This document shows, in pieces, positions 1 through 12,200 of a stretch of 64,000 bases of DNA; positions within the stretch are counted from its first letter, which is position 1; each line of letters opens with the position of its first letter. Made by a program: the position numbers and the translations under genes. The notes beneath the pieces were generated by a model. That model was given only the letters and a program-made list of their open reading frames with translations. It had not been told where the DNA came from and ran no database searches. This stretch comes from Fennellomyces sp. T-0311. Its lineage: Eukaryota; Mucoromycota; Mucoromycetes; Mucorales; Lichtheimiaceae. Location: contig JALLLT010000027.1 of the NCBI GenBank assembly GCA_025266875.1, forward strand, positions 1-64,000, given 5' to 3'.

Positions 1-103
1 GGTAAGCATGAAGCTCAACGTTCCGATGTCGGAAGTGGGAAGCGGCGGTAAGGATGGAAAGCTCTTATTCGCTGACGGACAGCATAGATGACAAAGAAGC
101 TTG

Positions 104-1541
104 TTAGGGTGTGTTCATGTTGGATACAACAACCTTAAACTTATTCAAAGTTGAAAATCCAGAAGCAAACGCTTGGCATGACAAATGTCCTTCGGCCCGC
201 AGCTCAGAGTACAGGTCTAGAAATGATAAATGAAATGCCACTCGAGGTTGCGTAGGTGAAGCCAGAAAAAGATGATTTTCGAGGAGAGTGATTGGATCCG
301 GCGTACAATCACAGAAGGTAACGTCAACCTCTTCAATTCCTATATATAACGTTATAATATAGAAATGAACATATCCAAGTATGCATACAAATAGTGCTTA
401 CCAGTCAAATAGATACAGTTTAGCATTCTTCTTGAGGTATTACCTCTGCAATTGCAGAAAGGTACTATCACCGTTGGAGCACATGCTGAAAGCTTTGGCC
501 CACCATTCTGGTAACATTCCATGTACGCTTTGGTAAGAAGACTGTCGTATTCCCGACATACACTATCATCCATGGTTACATGCTTTTCCTTCTTTATGCT
601 ATATCCGCTGTCATTACGACATCAACAACCGTACAGTTATCGATTGCCTTATTTGCTCTTATGTGCAACCATTGCATTGCTCTTATGTGCAACCTTGATT
701 CGGGTTTACCGATCGTAAGGCAACTCCTTTAACTTGGTTCCATATGTTCTTCGGCTCCTTCATCTATAAGGCAAGATCATATGAAAGTCGGCAATAACAT
801 GGATCATAGGCTTATTAGACAAAGCATTCGCCTTCTTCGTCCCGAACTCATCAACAGTATAAATAGAGAGCAGTTTTCCTCAATAAATCATTATCTTATT
901 TTGGTCTCGTCATTCGAAAGCCTTTTCTCGTTGAAGCGATACCACAAAGACCATCGAAATAATGTTATCCCAGTTTGTTTTTGTGGCTTCCACTTTCTCT
1001 CTATATGACTTCGGTGCCGAAGAATTGTTCCTCCGTCCCAATCCTTCGACTAAGGTACTGTATCGCACAAGTTCAACTAGATTTGTCATTGATGAGCATT
1101 TGGTCAAATTTTATTGAAGTATATAGTCTTTATATTGCATTGAAGTTACCAGTCCCCGAGCTGCTCTCATCGACAGATATATCGCGAATTCCACGTTCCC
1201 TTCTCACTATGTTAAACAAGTAACAAAAATGTTAATCCTATGTAGCTTATATAGGAACTTCATTCTATAGAATTGTAACACATGCCATTTGAAGTATCCA
1301 ATCGTGGCCGCTTCGTCGCACGGGTATCAATCTCAGATGCATTACGAGCACTAAGAAGTCGATGGCCAGGAAGATGATGGCTACTGGGGAGTTGCTCACT
1401 AGGAGACTGATAGCTACTGGATCCTTCACCTTGGTGTCTTTCTTGATGCTGAAGTTGTTGCAGCACTTCTTGGGCAGCCCTAATTTCGAATCGGCTATTA
1501 CCTGCACTAGGTTTGTGTGCTCTACGACGAGGTTTTCCCAT
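104..1541 (-). pseudogene. Degenerate KDZ-type transposase, N-terminal part only
   Basis: Minus-strand coding relics run from a possible start at 1541 (basic opening MGKPRRRAHK, then Q/S-rich) to a stop at 104-106. The best part is two exons, 573-402 and 339-104, joined across a 62-nt GT-AG intron. They give a cysteine cluster (CNCRG, then TFCDCTPDP) followed by a conserved-looking helical stretch ending near SGFSTLNKF. This matches the CxC-type cysteine cluster that precedes the catalytic domain in fungal Kyakuja-Dileera-Zisupton (KDZ) transposases. The catalytic KDZ domain itself is not visible and would lie beyond the left edge or is lost. Frameshifts and stops between 1260 and 600 show decay. 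The family call rests on motif recognition only. The 1260-1541 piece may be a separate low-complexity frame. Confidence 0.5.
653..694. repeat. Short direct repeat (18-bp unit, two copies)
   Basis: The unit TTGCTCTTATGTGCAACC occurs at 653-670 and again at 677-694, separated by 6 bp. It lies inside the decayed KDZ region and is probably a local duplication without function. Confidence 0.8.
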
Positions 1542-2658
1542 AATCAGGAGAATACGAAAGCTTTCAGAAAGATAAAAAACGTTACTATGAATACACTGAT
1601 GCTACCTTTATATTTAGACCGCACTTCCGATCATCGATAAACATACACGATATCCTTCTCAAAAACAGGGAAGTGAACTCGTGATTTAGTGGCGAACATG
1701 TGCTTAGTCATTTATGCTATGTATATTGTGCGCGAAATATACACTTCGATCAATTTCAATGCTATCAATGACAAAATACTTCAAACACATGTGTATATTT
1801 GTTCTCTACCACAAAGTCCAATACTACGGTATATTATCGATATCCGGCTCATAATCCTGCTGATTTACCACCAAGGGATCTATAAGAAAGTTATATCTTA
1901 ACATTCGCTTCAAATATACATTCACAGTGCTTAAAAGTACCCCAGCAAACGAATTTCACAGTTTCTAGAAAAATTAATCAGAATAAAATCAAATATGCAC
2001 AGTGATTATGGACAATACAAACCATTGTTCATCTTAACTATTTTTACCAGTTTTTGATCAGAAGCAACGTTAATGCTTGAATTAACAAGTGCTTTCAATG
2101 ATTTGGCGCTTCTTTCGTTTAGTTCACCAGGTGCGATAGCTTGGAGGGGTTCCAAAATCGTATCCCAAGAGATCAACACCTTTTTGAGTATCGCGATATC
2201 CATATTTCTCGTTATTCTGGGCGTCATGATACTTCATGCAACGATAGCCACCCCATTTCAACCGCTGAACCTTTTTGCCTGTTGCTTGAACTAATGAATA
2301 GAAGACGAGTTATTGATAGGGTTCTATCCCAAAGCATTGGGTATAATGCGTTTTCCTAGCAATTCACAGTACTCTTCTCGAAAATATTCACCAATTTCAC
2401 GCTTCTGTTTATGATCCTCTCTGTCAGACACAGCTGGCACCTCTTGCGCTCCCTGCGCTTCTCTCTCTCCATCCTGCTCTGTACCATAATGGTGAACAGT
2501 AGAGTTTATTAAATATCGCATATCCAAGTATATAAATTCATCAAGCCCTTTTTGTTGGTTCCTACCTTTGAATCCTATGAAAAAATGGTCATCATTTCGC
2601 CAGTAATAAAACTTGTTTCACTTACCTTCACAGAGTTGTACGAACCTATCAACATCTC

Positions 2659-2728
2659 TAGCACCATAGGAGCCGCTGAAATTTCCCCAGAGGCACGGGA
2701 AGGATAATAATTTACCCGGGTGATTTTA
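2659..2728. repeat. MULE left terminal inverted repeat
   Basis: 70 bp, identical by eye to the reverse complement of 5927-5996. It starts TAGCACCATAGG and ends just upstream of the transposase leader. Confidence 0.95.
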
Positions 2729-2815
2729 GTGGCTTTGTTTCGTTTTTTCATATGGGAAAAGAGAAGGCAGGGGAAAAAGTTTTGTTCTCTTGTTCCTGTT
2801 ACTGTTTTTATAATC

Positions 2816-5743
2816 ATGAGCGATAACACTACTCTGCCAACTGACTATCTACGAATCACTGATCTTGGACCAGACGAATTCGATGTAGAAAACAGCTACT
2901 TCTGTACTGATCGCCAACATGTTATGCCTGGAACATCTTTTGTTGGTCGTAAAAAGCCATACAAGACCTGTTTGGATTGCCGTCTCCGTCGCACGCCTCG
3001 CCCTACTATTTCACTTGATAACATGACGTTTTTAGACGCGCTTAACGAGGTGTATCCTATCCAGTTCAATGGCGGATTCGTATGTATTAATAAAATTCGT
3101 ATTCATGTGTTTATTTATATGGATGACATTGATAGGACTACTCATTCGATGGCTACATCTGCATTCAACCACATATGGAGTCAGTGGAAGACCATGACCT
3201 TATTGATATGATCATCGACAAGGTTCAATCCTGTGATCTCTATACCTATGTTCGTAAGAATGTAGCGGATCCAGGATTGGAATTTGATATCTCGTTCACT
3301 GCATACTGTCATAGATCAAAGCAGATACAAAATCAGCTAGACCATTCACAAGTCCAACGTAGGAATGTTCGGCTTCCCCAGTTTGACTGCAAAGGTTGTG
3401 TGCATGGGACAATCAAACGGAACCTTGGATGTGTTAAGCTCAAAATCATGCATTGCGAGCATGAACGCATCGACTCGGAAAGCGATACCATCCGTGTGCC
3501 GGTCCCTATGGAGATACGAGACCACATTGCCTCAAGAACAGATGGTCATACCACCGCCCCGCAACTGTTTACTGAGATCACAAGGCAATTCGTGGAGGCT
3601 GATGTTACGCCAATGCAAGTGTACTACTGGTGGAGTGAGTCTTTCAAGGCAAACTACCGCTTAGATGAAGATCAAATGAGATCCACACGTTTGCTCATAG
3701 AAAGATATCGTCACAACGGTTACAATGAGGTATGTGTAAAGTCATCTACTAATAACAAGCCTAGTTTTTGCTTTTTAAGCTAGAAATAGGTGTAGATAGT
3801 ATAAAGTTTCTTATTCAAGTATGAATAAATATTAGGTGTACTGGAAACATGATGATCATGCCATTGCTCTTGGGCTTACCACACCTTTTTTTGCACCGTT
3901 GGTCGAATGTGAATATGTCACAGAGTACTTTATTGACTCGACATTCAAAACCAACCGTGCTGACTGTGAGCTATTTTCCATCATTGCAAATGCTGGTGGT
4001 GTGGGCTTTCCAATTGCGTACATGGTCTATACATCATTCAATGAAGCACCACCGCTTACAAAGACAAACACTCTTAAAGAGTTCTTCGGCATCTTGCAAG
4101 ACTTTGGCTTTCAACCTGTGTTTATGTTCTCGGATAAAGACAAGGCCCAGCTAAATGCAATTGAAGGTGTCTTTACTGATGCATATGTACGTCTCTGCCT
4201 TTGGCATATCCAGCATCAGGTTCAGCGCAAATTGATGCAAAGAAGTCCGGCCAACCCCCCTCCTTACCACTGGACCATAGCCCATCGTGATTTCCCCTTC
4301 GTTGGTGATGACTTTACACCATCTATTGGTGGCCGTGGTGGAAATGCAGTTATGGCCAACCAAGGGCATCGTAAAGCTATTGAAGCTCTTATGACCAAGC
4401 ATTATAATATGCACACATTGATCCCACATGGTAAGCTCTTTATGAAACATACACAGTCAATTCAGGGCTTGTTATTATTTTATCATGCTCAAATAGTATG
4501 ACGTATTTCCTTAATGTAGGTTCTCAGCGACTCGACGCCGCTGCTATATACCAGTATGCCGGCAGGGAGATTTATGACTATTGTCGCGATAATAACTTGA
4601 TCGACGCATGGGTCTATCTATACACCAATTGGTATAAAGGGGAAGTATGGCATCAATGGGCGCGTAGTATTGTACCAGATTTTATCCCAGCTGGACGAAC
4701 TACGATGTTCGTTGAAGCTCATTGGAGTGTTTTAAAGCGCAACTACTTGGCCAGACATCCTCGCTCTCGCTTGGACATGCTTTTTTACATCATTTTGGAT
4801 AAGCATGTTCCCATGTTAGTCAAAAAATTCAACCAACAGATGGTTCGCCTCCGTATTCCCACCCAATGGCACTATGATTTTGTTAGCAACTGGAACGAAT
4901 TATACGGCCAAGGAAGAATGGCAGGAGGGATGAGCATCAACTTCCGCGACGACTACCGAACGTCAGTTGAAACATGGACCTGCGGCTGTCCTTATTTTGT
5001 GCGCAATTGCTTCCTACTTTGCAAGCACCTTGTGGTTAACAGTAGAGATGAAAATGAGGAACCACATAGGTTTATTTCGGCCGGCCAGTACTTTGTTATT
5101 CGGCAAATCACAGCACCATACGTACGGTTAGAACGGGTAAAGAAGATACGGATATGACATCGATTGTACATACATATTAATGACATCGCCTGTTTTTCGG
5201 TATCAGAGAAATGTGAATTTTTTCAGAGATATGACGATATCTGAGAATGCACCCCGCCCGCTTGTGCTTAGAGCCACTGTTCCCCCAACTACTGCCAGCC
5301 CAACGTTCACCATTGCCGCGCCTGCTCCTACTGCTACTACCGCATCGACTGCCATTATAATAGACAGTTCAGATGATGAAGAGCAACAGGACGACAATAG
5401 TCCGGCAAGCACTACCGATGATGCAACTCCACCAGTACTGGACAATAGAAACGATATCCTTCCGGATTTGGAACGCGAACGTTTGCGATTGGAATTGCAA
5501 ATGCAAGCACAGCGGCAACGTCGACGCCAACTCATCCAGCAACTTGAAGAAACAGAGGAGTTGTTTAACGCATCCGCCACTGCTTATCAATCCTATGTTT
5601 CTGAGGAACAATACCGTCGTTTTCGACAAACACGAGACGATAATAGAGTTGATGCATATCTTTCAGACGTTATTCAATATCGTCGCAGGAGAACGATGCC
5701 AACAACTTACACTGAAACCAATCAAAATACACGGCATGCATAA
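2816..5743 (+). CDS. MULE transposase, 868 aa, five exons
   Basis: Exons 2816-3079, 3136-3729, 3836-4430, 4520-5136 and 5207-5743 total 2607 nt and close in frame. The start at MSDNTTLPTDYL is preferred over an upstream in-frame ATG at 2720 that lies inside the terminal repeat. The MULE DDE domain is clear: first Asp in FIDSTFKTN (about residue 320), second in MFSDKDKAQ (about 386), then the family CxxH in LCLWH (407-410), and Glu in VEAHW (about 550). A SWIM zinc finger follows (C639, C641, C652, H654). An N-terminal Cys-rich patch (TCLDCRLRR) may help bind the ends. The last intron (5137-5206, donor GTAAAG) joins the domain to an acidic, then coiled-coil, C-terminal tail. If that intron is not used, the protein would stop at 5157 and 5180-5743 would be a second ORF. 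Confidence 0.88.
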
Positions 5744-5926
5744 AATTCTTATATGTCTGACTATCAAATCCTATTTTCTTTATCACTTTTATCTTACAAA
5801 ATCCACCTTTTTCTCTCTGTACAACATATAGTAACTTATGTATATCATATTATAATATTCTGCATTATGAAATTGTGCTTTTAACTTTTCATTATGAGAA
5901 CTAGAGCCTACACGATTTTCCTATAA

Positions 5927-5996
5927 TAAAATCACCCGGGTAAATTATTATCCTTCCCGTGCCTCTGGGGAAATTTCAGCGGCTCCTATGGTGCTA
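5927..5996. repeat. MULE right terminal inverted repeat
   Basis: Exact inverted copy of 2659-2728, followed directly by the 9-bp duplication at 5997-6005. Confidence 0.95.
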
Positions 5997-6571
5997 CAAC
6001 ATCTCCCATTTCGCGTAGTGCATATTGCGCGGCGTCTATATTTCTCCAATGTACTTACCATGTTATTGAATACATTACATTACCTATGAACTTACCAGTA
6101 GTTGCTAAAGCCACTTCTGCATGGCGATCCTCGGGATTACAGGGAGATATCATTAAGCTGATATCACAGTCAAAGATCTCATCCATCATGTACACTTTGG
6201 AAATAATATCGCGTCTCCACGCTTCAATAATACTTCGTCATTCAACAGTGCTGATGGGTGCCTGGTGCAATTGATCATTCAGTTCGTTGGTTCTTTCCTC
6301 TATGCGTTCAAGCTTTTCCTGAGAGAGAGCTTGGAACGCCTCGCTGATTTCCACTTTAGTAGCACCTAGCCAAGGGTTGGACACATTCACATTAGCACCA
6401 TAGACTAAATGGAAAACATCAGTGGATATTGCATATTATGGGTCGTTGGACCTGACATTGTCGTTCGTTATCTGTGCCATTGAAGACGAGATGTGTGAAA
6501 AAGTTGTATTGACTAAGCTTTCTAGTATGCTTAGGTTTTCTGAGAGAGGCGGTGGTAGAAGACTGAGACAT

Positions 6572-6904
6572 TTAGGCTACAAAGTAGAAAATGGGAATGC
6601 TGGTTATTTAAGCGTGGTTACTAGAGCGAGCTAAGAGGGGAAATTTCAGCAGTACCAGCTAACAGCTAAGGGGTAATCTGAGAGCGAAGTTGTTAAGCAA
6701 AATGGTGACAAATCAGGAAAAACTCAGTTGCCTGGGGTGTTGTATGATCAAATCAGATGCCGTTGACAGTTGATGATATCACTTTAGCTGCTTTTCGTAT
6801 CATATGACGATCTCATCGAGGTACACGATCCATATTATTGAACTATGGTATGTAGTGAGTACTTGATAAAGAAAGGCATTAAAAAATTTTTCGTACTACT
6901 GAGT
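6572..6904. other. Stretch without recognisable gene
   Basis: AT-rich DNA upstream of the HMG-like relic and outside the DDE element. A 14-bp match to the inner MULE terminal repeat (GGGGAAATTTCAGC, 6637-6650) is probably chance. Nothing else is supported. Confidence 0.6.
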
Positions 6905-6926
6905 TATGGTGCATACTGTTTTGAAT

Positions 6927-7247
6927 AGTGAAGAATTTTCAAATCCCGATGAAAAACTTCCAGATGTATAAACGTAACGAGAAGTTGGTATTTTCTAAAA
7001 CGGCGCACAATATCTATTTGTTATGTTATAAAGAACATTTATTGTGTGGAAAATTGCATGAAAACAAAAACTGGAGAAGTTTAAAGGGTTCAAAGTTTTG
7101 TCAGAAAATGAAATTTAAGCAGAGGGGTCCTGGATTTCAAACAGGACATCTTATCCTGTAGGCGTACTTTAAGCTGTGTGTAACCATAATGGCATTGTGT
7201 AACTATACTTCTCGATGCTGTGGTTGTGGCTGTCATTCTTCTCTTCT
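6927..7247. other. 5' leader of the DDE transposon
   Basis: About 320 bp between the left terminal repeat and the Ty3 insertion point. No coding sequence is supported. By position it is the transposon's 5' untranslated and promoter region. Confidence 0.5.
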
Positions 7248-7426
7248 TGTCGTATCCAGTGGTATCGGGAGACAAATGAGTTGTATCTGGTGTAACATGC
7301 GGTAGCTTAAGAATAGACTATTTTCAATTTGTGTTTCTCTCTCTCTTTTCCGGAATAAATCTCTCCTATAAAGAGTCTCACGAATTACTTCGTCCACACA
7401 CACACATAACCACACCAAACACTTCA
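7248..7426 (+). repeat. Ty3 element 5' LTR
   Basis: 179 bp, starts TGTCGTATCC and ends AACACTTCA. Contains a CT run and a short CA run near the end. Same sequence as 12652-12830 by eye. Confidence 0.95.
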
Positions 7427-7467
7427 TTTTTTTTCGTGAATTCTCTCACCTCAACACCAATACCAAC

Positions 7468-9297
7468 ATGAACGTCAACGATCTTGTCAACACTCCTGCC
7501 ACCGCCAACACCAACAATGCCAACGGTTCCCACGCCAACGGCACCCCCAATCTGGTCGCCACCCCACTCATTGTTGGGCAGTTTTCTCTCAACACTGCCT
7601 TGCCACCCATGGTACAGCAACCAATGTACTTTGGTGGGCAGCAGGCCACCCAGCAGCAGCAAGCCTCGCCGCAACCGTCGCCTCAACAGCAACCGTTGCA
7701 ACAGCAAGCAGCTGACCCTCAAGTCGTCCATGACGTCTGGGAGCAGTTTGTGCAACAGCAGCTGCAACAGCAACCCGCTTGGGAGCAGTTCGCCCAACAG
7801 CAGCTACAGCAGCAACAACAGCTCCAGCAGCTCCAGCAGCAAGCCAACCAGGCTACGACGGTTAGCAATTTGCGACCGTTGATGCAGAACCTGAACCTGA
7901 ATGGGGATGGGGACGCTTTGAACATTGCCGTGAACGCAGCGCGCATTCCCCACGGTGCTGGACCCACCGTTACGACGCCAGTCCAAAACCATCAGGTTGC
8001 GGATACGGATGTCGATATGCCGCTTGCACCCTTGAGTTCGTCTCTTCATTCAATTCATGCCGATCCAAAGGTCTTGAAGGTCCAGAGTGTTAAGCGTCTC
8101 AGGGAGGAGCATGATGCTCTTACAACGCGCATTGCCCGATTGACTGCACAGGGCACACCAACTTCTCTTGAGGAACGTACCTTGGTTGACGAACTCGTAA
8201 AAGAGTGCGATGCCATGCGCGGTAGACTTCTCTCCGTATGCTTAGGCTACCATATGGATCACCCCGATGAGCCTGAGTTCTGGACTCCTGAGATAAAGAA
8301 TGAAAGAGCTCAAAAGATGGCAAAACGGGAGGCCGTACAGGCTAAAGCTGAGGTTATGGCACCCGTTCCTAGTGGGTTGCCTAAGTTAATCTTGAATACG
8401 TTGCCCTCGTCGCGTAACAACAGCAGGGACTCCAAGGAAAAAGGTTATCCTACCACCGTCCATTGGGCGAGAGTTTTTGAATCCTCTATCAAGGTTCATA
8501 ACTTAGATGTAGAGAACCATTGGAAGAGATTGCTTTACTTCGCACTCGACCATTCCCAGCGTGAACGGTTGTCAACTTTTTTGAAGGACACCTACCTTCG
8601 TCCGAGCCAACTTGGGCGCAAGCCAAAGAAGGCATCGCGACCTTGTTCGACACCGTAGTGCAAAGACGTTACAACAATGAGCAGGTTCTTGAGTGCTATC
8701 AAAAGCATTCAGAAAGTCTCGCGGAGTACGTTGAGCGCTTCCTCAACTTGTAGCAGCAAGTGAATATTCGCCTGCTAATCAAGTAGTGTTTGATACGTTC
8801 CTTGTTCATATGCAAGAGGATTCACGCCAGGAGGCCTATAAATGGCTTTCCAAGGAGTACAGCAACAACTGGCCCTCTGATATCAATGAGGTTGCCCCTC
8901 ACATCATTGCGTTGAGTACCCCCAGGGCGAAAGACAGCACCACCATTCGTTCCGTAAGTCGCACAACCACCGTCATCATCCGTATGATAGGGAAAGTCGC
9001 CACGATCCTTCACGTGTGCAGGAACTGCACTCCGCTCCTGGGAACAGCGGCGGTGACACCAAGAAAGTCCGAGGCAACGGGCCAAAGTCCAACAAGGACA
9101 AGAAGCCTTGGCGCAGCTCTGCCAGCCGAGCGTACTTCAATCGCGCTGCCAAACAGGCAAAGAAAAATCGGGACCAGCAAAGGAAAGATGCTGAAGAGGT
9201 GAACCATCCTCTTCACCCTGTAAGTTTTCCCGAATGGCCGGTTTTAGGAACACTACCAAAATCGGACCTTCCGTCATTCACGATGATGAGACACTAA
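7468..9297 (+). pseudogene. Ty3 gag, frame-disrupted
   Basis: ATG at 7468 opens 396 codons. They contain an Asn/Thr-rich start, a Gln-rich tract (about 7620-7860), a coiled segment near VKRLREEHDALTTRIARL, and a capsid-like region. The frame breaks near 8613 at a GGG run. The capsid then continues in the next frame (GIATLFDTVV...) to TAG near 8750, continues in the third frame (EYSPANQVVFDTFLVHMQ), and near 8925 at a C5 run returns to the original frame for a basic tail (RAAKQAKKNRDQQRK) ending at 9297. No CCHC zinc knuckle is visible. All three breaks lie at or near short homopolymers. They may be true decay or assembly indels. Confidence 0.85.
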
Positions 9298-12200
9298 TTC
9301 CGGTCATCATACAGAATACCGAGGTCCACTGTCTACTAGATCCAGGGGCTAATTTTTCGTCGTTGTCGCCCGAGTTCTGCAAAGAACAAGGAATCATCAT
9401 AAATAAACCATCTAAGGATGCTGAACCAATCTATCTTGCAGACGGAACTATCGCAGATTGCAGAGCTGGTTACACACAGGAATTATTAGTGGAATACCAA
9501 CAGGAAGTTTTCGTCAATTACAGCTTTGAGGTTATGCCCTTAGCTAGAGGTCATGCAGCTTCCATCGGCCATGATCTTATGAGAAAATTTGGTATTGGAT
9601 TTACAAATCTTGCCACTAGCTTTGACAAACCTGATCGGTTTGAAGCACCGGACCCAGAACACGCTTTGCCACAGCCAAATGCTTCACCTGCAGGCACACC
9701 TGCGGAGCACAAAGCTTTTATGGCGGCCATTCAACCATACTTGGATGAAAACGTGGCCATACCGCCTAATGCTTTTTGTACCTTACCCGAAGCTAAAATA
9801 TATCTTCCCACGCCTGAGGGTAAAGTTGTTTACCGTAAACAATACCGCTTGGCGTATCATGATCGTCCTATTGTACAGCAAGCCATTGACAAATGGAAAG
9901 CTGATGGAATTATTGCCGAGGTTCCACGGAACGTACCTGGACCAAAATGGAATAATCCTCTTACCGTAGCACCTAAGAAAGACGCTCTCGGAAGGAAAGT
10001 TGGGCACAGAATTTGCCTTGACGTGCGGGCTTTGAATTTATTGCTCCCGAGGACTATCATGGATTGCCGCTTATTTCTGATATCTATGATAAGATTGGCA
10101 TGGCAAAAGCAAACGTGTATACAACGCTGGACATAACAGCCGCGTTTAACAAGATGCCTTTAGCATCATTTGAAGACGCAATCAAAACGTCTTTTCAGGC
10201 TCCGGATGGCAAAGCCTATTACCATATTGGTTCATGTTTTGGTATCAAATTTTTAAGTTCTGCGTTTCAACGCTGCATGGTTACCTTGACCCGCGATCTT
10301 CAAGATTTTACTGCTGTGTTTGTCGATGATCTGGTGATCTTTAGCTCCAATATGGAAGAACATCGAAAACATGTTATTGAAGTTCTAAAACGACTTACCG
10401 CAGTTAACTTGACTCTGCAACCCAAAAAATGCGCATTTGGCATGCGATCTATTTATTTACTGGGATTCCATATTGCGGAGCGTGGCATGAAAATTCCAGA
10501 CGACCGAAAGGTAGCAAATGTCAGAGAATGGCCTGTACCAAGAACAGGAAAGGACATTGAGCGATTTCTGGGCGTGATCAATTACTTTCGGGAACACATT
10601 CCCAATGCATCACAGCTTACTGCACCCTTGGATGCACTTCGCAAATGCGGAGATCTCACCCCAATTTGGACCGAGACTCACATGCTCGCTTTCAATAAGC
10701 TCAAATACGTTCTCACACAACGTCCCATTCTTTATGCACCTTCGTTTGAACATCGTTTTTGCATTGCCACTGACGCAAGCAATACCGGAATTGGTGCAGT
10801 GCTTTTTCAGAAGATCGATGGCAAGATCCGTCATATTGCTTTCCAAGCAAGAGCGCTCACGCCGCTGAACGACGCTACTGTGTAACCAAGCGAGAACTTT
10901 TGTGTGTCATTTTTGCACTCAACCGCTTCCATGTTTACATTTGGCAAAATTTCTTCCAACTGTACACTGATCACAAGAGCCTGATTTACATCCACAAACA
11001 GGAGAACTTAAATCATATGCTTCTCAAATGGTACGATCGTATTGTCTCTTACGATTTTGAAGTCATCCATCTGCCAGGCATTCAAAATGTTTTGCCTGAT
11101 CGTTTATCGCGCCTTTTCCCAGTGGATCAGCCGCTGGAGGGGGGTGAAACTGGTATGATTACCAAGAACGATTACCCTGACACCTATGACCTGCATCAAC
11201 AGGATAGTTTAAACGTCAACCGGGCAGCAATTATAGACACAGATGAGTTGCTTGTACCACCGAAAGCAGATCGCCAAGAGCTTCTGGAAACTTCACATTT
11301 GTTAGGACACTTCGGTGCAACCGCAATTGTGAAAGACTTACACGCTCAAGGGATACACTGGCCTTCCTTAAAGGAAGAGGCTTTAAAGCTGGTAAAATCA
11401 TGTGCACAGTGTCAAAAATTCAATATAGCTACCAAAGGCTATCATCCCTTACGACCAATTTCCAGCGCTATTCCAGGCGATCATTGGGCTATTGATACAG
11501 CTGGAAAATTTCCCACTTCAAAGTCTGGAAACTCCTATCTCCTTATTTTGGTTGACATTTGCACACGATTCTGCATTTTGAGACCATTGCCAGATAAGTC
11601 AGGTGCTACAATCGCTCAATGCTTAGTTCAAATCTTTTGCGATTTTGGATTACCCCGCATTGTACAATCGGACAATGGTACCGAATTTGTCAATGACGTT
11701 ATGAGCAGATTTGCAGATGCAGCAGGTTTTGAACAGCGCTTGATCACTGCTTATCATGCCAGTGCCAATGGTGCCGCAGAGCGCTGGGTACAATCATCTA
11801 TACGTGGCATTAAAAAGGCTATGCAAGGAGCAACTACAGACTGGGATGCCTTCGTACCAAGCGTACAGCTTAGTCTAAACAACAAAGTGTCTGAAAGGCA
11901 CAATACCCGACCTTTCACACTGATGTTTGCCCGAACTCCGAATAACTTTAAAGATTATCGGAAAGACATGCCGTTGGTTCCGCTCACCGATAAAGAAATC
12001 GATGATCATATCGACCATATCGCAAATATCGTTTTTCCAGCGATAAACGAAAAAACAGAGCAGATCAACAAAAAACGCAAAGAAAAGTTTGACAAAAGTC
12101 ATCGTATGGTTGATTATCCTCCTAACAGTCATGTTATGGTACGCAATCGCGAACGCCAGTCAAAGCTTGATCCCACCTGGGTTGGACCCTACAAAGTGGT

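Larger units (their letters stand above)
2659..5996 (+). mobile_element. Mutator-like element (MULE), apparently intact
   Basis: The termini 2659-2728 and 5927-5996 are perfect 70-bp inverted repeats. They are flanked by a perfect 9-bp target duplication, CAACATCTC, at 2650-2658 and 5997-6005. Nine base pairs is the usual duplication size for MULEs. The element is 3338 bp and carries one spliced transposase gene that closes in frame with no stops. Identical termini, an intact duplication and an intact gene together argue for a recent insertion. It landed in an exon of the HMG-box-like relic. Confidence 0.95.
2006..6571 (-). pseudogene. Decayed HMG-box-like gene, split by the MULE
   Basis: Minus strand. 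A start at 6571 (MSQSSTTASLRKPK) opens a basic region continuing RKLSQYNFFTHLVFNG. After a frameshift near 6420 come VEISEAFQALSQEKLERIEE and ERTNELNDQL. The pattern (basic start, YNxF, later ALSxEK and an N-rich helix) resembles an HMG box. A TGA stop lies at 6238-6240. Two plausible GT-AG introns follow, and the exon ending REMGDVDRFVQLCEG is interrupted exactly at the MULE target duplication. Removing the MULE and one duplicate copy restores an open frame down to 2324, and further frameshifted relics reach 2006. The gene was therefore a real spliced gene before the insertion. It may be the accessory ORF of the neighbouring KDZ element (inference), because both lie on the same strand. The HMG assignment is tentative. 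Confidence 0.45.

Noticed and set aside
5180..5743. Independent second gene of the MULE
   Set aside because: A normal-length intron joins it in frame to the transposase. A separate gene remains possible but needs no support here.
6637..6650. 14-bp match to the MULE terminal repeat (GGGGAAATTTCAGC)
   Set aside because: Too short, no partner and no duplication. Probably chance in AT-rich DNA.
7427..7467. tRNA primer binding site of the Ty3 element
   Set aside because: The sequence after the left LTR is a T-run and CGTGAATTC, with no TGG start and no clear tRNA complement.
7719..7967. Cys/Ser-rich minus-strand frame
   Set aside because: Shadow of the Gln-rich gag tract (CAG/CAA repeats).
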